In this document: one piece after another, positions 61,551 to 64,000 of the stretch
Layout: every line of letters begins with the position of its first letter
How positions within the stretch are numbered: position 1 is the first letter of the stretch
Origin: Curtobacterium sp. MCBA15_012
GTDB taxonomy: Bacteria; Actinomycetota; Actinomycetes; Actinomycetales; Microbacteriaceae
Reading direction: 5' to 3'
Assembly (NCBI RefSeq): GCF_001864935.2
Contig: NZ_CP126267.1
Location: 248,001 to 312,000 of the forward strand
Length of the DNA stretch: 64,000 bases
The notes under the pieces: generated by a model
Told to the model about the DNA's origin: nothing
Seen by the model: only the letters and a program-made list of their open reading frames with translations
Databases searched by the model: none
Translations under genes and position numbers: made by a program

Positions 61551-62732
61551 TCACTGCACGACGGGCACGGGGGCGGTCGTCGCCGGCGCGGTGCTCCGGC
61601 GTCGGAGCGAGCCGCCGACGAGGACGAGCGCACCCACGCCCGCGAGCGCGGCGCCTGCCCAGAGCGGCGACGTGAAGCCGAGGCCCGCCGCGATGGTGAC
61701 GCCGCCGAGCCACGCACCGATCGCGTTGCCCACGTTGAACGCCGCGATGTTCGCACCGGAGGCGACCGTCGGGGCGTCGCCCGCGTGTGCCATGGTGCGC
61801 AGCTGCAGGCCCGGTGCCGTCGAGAGCCCGACCGTGCCGAGCAGGAGCAGCAGCACGACCGTGGCGATCGGGTTCGCGGCGGTGAGCGCGAACACCACGA
61901 GGACGACCGCGAGGACGAGGAGGATCGAGATGAGTGCCGGGTTCAACGCGCGGTCGGCGAGCTTGCCGCCCACGAAGTTGCCGACGAAGGTCCCGGCGCC
62001 GAACAGGACGAGCAGCCAGGGCACGGCTCCGGTGCTGAAGCCCGTCACCTCGGTGAGGGTGAAGGCGATGTAGGTGAAGGCACCGACGACGGCGCCGAAC
62101 GCGAAGACGCTGGCGATCGCTGACACCCAGACCTGGGGACGCCGGAACACCGAGAACTCGGCTCGGAGCGTCGAACCACTCGGCCCCGGGGTCACCGGGA
62201 CGAGCAGCCGGATGCCGATGAGCGCGACGACGCCGATGACCGTGATCGCCCAGAAGGTCGAGCGCCAGCCCAGCTGCTGCCCGAGGAACGTCCCGAGCGG
62301 GACACCGAGCACGTTCGCGGCCGTCAGTCCGGCGAACATGAGGGAGATCGCCCCGGCCTTCTTGTCCTCGGCGACCATGTCGGCCGCGACCACCGCCCCG
62401 ATGCCGAAGAAGGCCCCATGGCACAGCGCCGCGACGACGCGTCCGATGAGCAGGACCGAGTAGTCGGGTGCGATGGCGGAGAGCAGGTTGCCGAGGACGA
62501 ACAGGACCATGAGTCCGAGCAGGACCTTCCGGCGTTCGAGTCGGTAGACGAGGGCGGTGAGGGCGATGGCTCCCAGCGCCACGCCGAGCGCGTAGCCCGA
62601 CACGAGGTAGCCGGCCACGGGCTCGGTGACGCCGGTGTCGGCAGCCACCTCGGGCAGGAGCCCGACGATGCCGAACTCCGTGAGGCCGATGCCGAACCCG
62701 CCGAGCGCGAGTGCGATCAGTCCTAGGGGCAT
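61551..62732 (-). CDS. MFS exporter, DHA1 type (393 aa)
   Basis: Twelve transmembrane segments. It starts LGLIALALGGFGIGLTEFGI (DHA1/AraJ-like), with motif A region ALVYRLERRKVLLG and motif C-like LFAGLTAANVLGVPLGTFLG. AAGGA lies upstream of ATG 62732. It is similar to arabinose/chloramphenicol efflux permeases. Divergent from the acyltransferase gene across a region with two receptor-site-like repeats, suggesting export or self-resistance for the cluster product. Confidence 0.88.
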   Translation of the reverse strand: MPLGLIALALGGFGIGLTEFGIVGLLPEVAADTGVTEPVAGYLVSGYALGVALGAIALTALVYRLERRKVLLGLMVLFVLGNLLSAIAPDYSVLLIGRVVAALCHGAFFGIGAVVAADMVAEDKKAGAISLMFAGLTAANVLGVPLGTFLGQQLGWRSTFWAITVIGVVALIGIRLLVPVTPGPSGSTLRAEFSVFRRPQVWVSAIASVFAFGAVVGAFTYIAFTLTEVTGFSTGAVPWLLVLFGAGTFVGNFVGGKLADRALNPALISILLVLAVVLVVFALTAANPIATVVLLLLLGTVGLSTAPGLQLRTMAHAGDAPTVASGANIAAFNVGNAIGAWLGGVTIAAGLGFTSPLWAGAALAGVGALVLVGGSLRRRSTAPATTAPVPVVQ

Positions 62733-62767
62733 GTTGAGGGTCCTTCCAATCAGGGTCGGATGTATTT

Positions 62768-62794
62768 AACAAGCCTTTCAGCCGGTTTTGTCAA
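62768..62794. promoter_or_regulatory. ARE-like site 1 (putative butyrolactone-receptor operator)
   Basis: AACAAGCC-TT-TCAGCC-G-GTTTTG-T-CAA, a partly palindromic 27-mer just upstream of the MFS gene. It is nearly repeated at 62901-62928 in the same orientation. Confidence 0.55.
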
Positions 62795-62900
62795 GCGGAC
62801 GTGTCGAGGGAAGTCGCATTGCTGTCAGCCTGTTCAGGCGCAGGAAGTGCCGTGTTTCCAACCCGTAACGAGCGAGTGAACGATGACGACCGAGTTTGCA

Positions 62901-62928
62901 AACAATCCGATCAGCCTGTTTTGTTCAA
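62901..62928. promoter_or_regulatory. ARE-like site 2 (putative butyrolactone-receptor operator)
   Basis: AACAATCC-GA-TCAGCC-T-GTTTTG-TT-CAA, about 48 bp upstream of the acyltransferase start. It matches site 1 except for four substitutions and one extra T. ScbR-type receptors bind partly palindromic AARE sites with AACAA/TTGTT edges, as seen here. Confidence 0.55.
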
Positions 62929-62975
62929 CTGCACGTGAGGCACGCTCGCCTCGCGTCGACCAGGGGAGGCAGCAC

Positions 62976-64000
62976 ATGGGCATCGAGACGACATCGGAGA
63001 CCGTCACCACCACCGCCGGAGCCGGCCCGCGCGCGGAGCACACCGCTCGCATCGTGGGGTTCTTCCCGGGCCTGGGGAGCCGGTCGGCGTTCCGCGAGCA
63101 CGACCCCTTCACCATGACCAGCCCCGCGGTCCGGGACGTGCTCGACGAGGCCGGGTCCGCGTTGCACGACCCACGACCGGGCGACGGTGTGCGCTCGTCA
63201 GCCGAGCCACCGCGGGACCGTCTCCGTCGACAGGGATGGGTGGGTGCGGCGTTCCTCGCGCAGTCGATCGCCCTCCACCGGCAGCTCCAGGAGTCCGCGG
63301 CCGCGCAGGACACGGACCTGGAGTTCGCCGCCGTCACAGGGGAGAGCTTCGGGATCCTCGTCGCCGCGGTGGCAGCCGGCTCGCTCGGACTGCGCGACGG
63401 GGTGCGCATCGCCGAGGCGTTCACGCCGCTCATGCTCCTGGCGTCCGAGGTCGATGCCCCGCCCGCCGAGGCCGACGACGCGTTCCTGTCCGGCCTCCGC
63501 CGACACCTCCCCCGGTTCGCGCCCGGGACCCGCCCGGTCCGGGAGCCGGCGCACGTCATCGCCCTGACCGGGGATGCCGACCAGCTCGCGGACCTGCTCG
63601 ACCACCTGGCCGCAGCGGTCCCGACCACCGACGTCGAGGTGCACAAGCGCTACTCCTGGCGCCAGGTCAACGTGTACGTCCGGGAGGGCTACACCGACCG
63701 CTTCCATCGGCTGCTCGAGGAGCACCCCTTCATCGAGGCGGAGCAGCGCAAGGAACCGACGACGTTCCTCGCCCACGCGAGCCGCATGCACGTCGTCCGG
63801 GACGCGCTGTCCTCCTGGATGACGGAGCAGGACATCCGCTTCCACGCCCCCCGGGTCCCCGTGGTCGCGAACCACCGGGACGGGATGCTCCGCACCGCCG
63901 AGGACGTCCGCGACGCCGTGCTCGCGATGACCGACCGGGTGATGGACTCGGAGGCCACGGTCGCCCGGATCCGGACGCTCGACGCCGACATGGTGCTCGA
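62976..64000 (+). CDS. ACP acyltransferase (FabD-like/PKS AT domain), 3' end beyond window
   Basis: Open from ATG 62976 (GGGGAGG upstream) through the window edge (341 codons so far). The start of the AT domain, IVGFFPGLGSRSAF, corresponds to VFPGQGSQ. The nucleophile is in TGESFGILVAAV (GxSxG), with an Arg-containing helix further on. The ferredoxin-like subdomain includes ALTGDADQLADLL and HKRYSWRQVNVYV, and HAP...VVAN near residue 290 corresponds to the catalytic-His region. It probably opens a polyketide or fatty-acid-type biosynthetic cluster controlled by the butyrolactone locus. Confidence 0.82.
   Translation, partial: MGIETTSETVTTTAGAGPRAEHTARIVGFFPGLGSRSAFREHDPFTMTSPAVRDVLDEAGSALHDPRPGDGVRSSAEPPRDRLRRQGWVGAAFLAQSIALHRQLQESAAAQDTDLEFAAVTGESFGILVAAVAAGSLGLRDGVRIAEAFTPLMLLASEVDAPPAEADDAFLSGLRRHLPRFAPGTRPVREPAHVIALTGDADQLADLLDHLAAAVPTTDVEVHKRYSWRQVNVYVREGYTDRFHRLLEEHPFIEAEQRKEPTTFLAHASRMHVVRDALSSWMTEQDIRFHAPRVPVVANHRDGMLRTAEDVRDAVLAMTDRVMDSEATVARIRTLDADMVL

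Overview
The window is GC-rich with tightly packed, overlapping (ATGA/GTGA) genes. It encodes an Lsr2 nucleoid protein, an AfsA/ScbR-type butyrolactone locus and IS3 elements with actinobacterial codon use. This points to an actinobacterium, probably a Microbacteriaceae member (Curtobacterium-like); the genus is an inference. About 57.7 kb is accessory DNA. It ends at a 27-nt copy of a tRNA-Ser 3' end (57728-57754) followed by the tRNA's own terminator. The remaining ~6 kb looks like resident chromosome.

Layout. (1) 1-10.1 kb: an integrative mobilizable element with small cargo genes, a GIY-YIG-like protein, a NERD-domain protein, a three-gene operon headed by an antitoxin-like protein, a MobV relaxase, a hairpin-rich oriT/sso-like region, a Rep_2-type rolling-circle initiator, an excisionase and a tyrosine integrase. 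(2) About 10.2-39.86 kb: a putative Tn7-like transposon of about 29.6 kb. The core operon is HTH regulator-tnsA-tnsB-tnsC-tniQ plus a 1235-aa protein ending in a PD-(D/E)XK nuclease motif. Repeats of the pattern AGTGAAA-N5/6-TTGTCG lie in opposite orientation at the two proposed ends. Candidate cargo: a 2OG-Fe oxygenase/HEPN pair, a restriction enzyme with a C5-methyltransferase, two antitoxin-like proteins, a membrane pentapeptide-repeat protein, a two-gene tyrosine recombinase unit broken by an IS3 element, an OLD-type ATPase-nuclease, Lsr2, a DUF1016 nuclease and a dicarboxylate symporter. (3) 40.2-57.2 kb: a BLUF-TetR fusion, GNAT, VbhA-like antitoxin, AraC regulator, secreted and membrane proteins, an MFS exporter with a palindromic operator, a RES-domain protein, a decayed IS3 copy, and an SDP-like killing-peptide operon (sdpC-sdpA-sdpB) with a divergent SdpI-like immunity gene and a CPBP protease. 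(4) 57.8-64 kb: a transposase remnant, then an SDR, a ScbR-like receptor, an AfsA-like synthase, an MFS exporter and the start of an acyltransferase gene. This looks like the regulatory edge of a polyketide or fatty-acid-type biosynthetic cluster.

How it fits together. A mobilizable element, a Tn7-like transposon and several IS insertions appear nested in one island at a tRNA-Ser gene. Most cargo is of the defence, toxin-antitoxin or competition type. Gene remnants (a sugar efflux pump, a SulP permease, a partial AraC duplicate, three IS3 copies at different stages of decay) show repeated insertion and erosion. The most novel-looking pieces are the Tn7-like core with its large nuclease-tailed fifth gene, the HEPN/2OG-oxygenase pair, the SDP-like locus, and the BLUF-TetR fusion that lacks the usual flavin-site glutamine.
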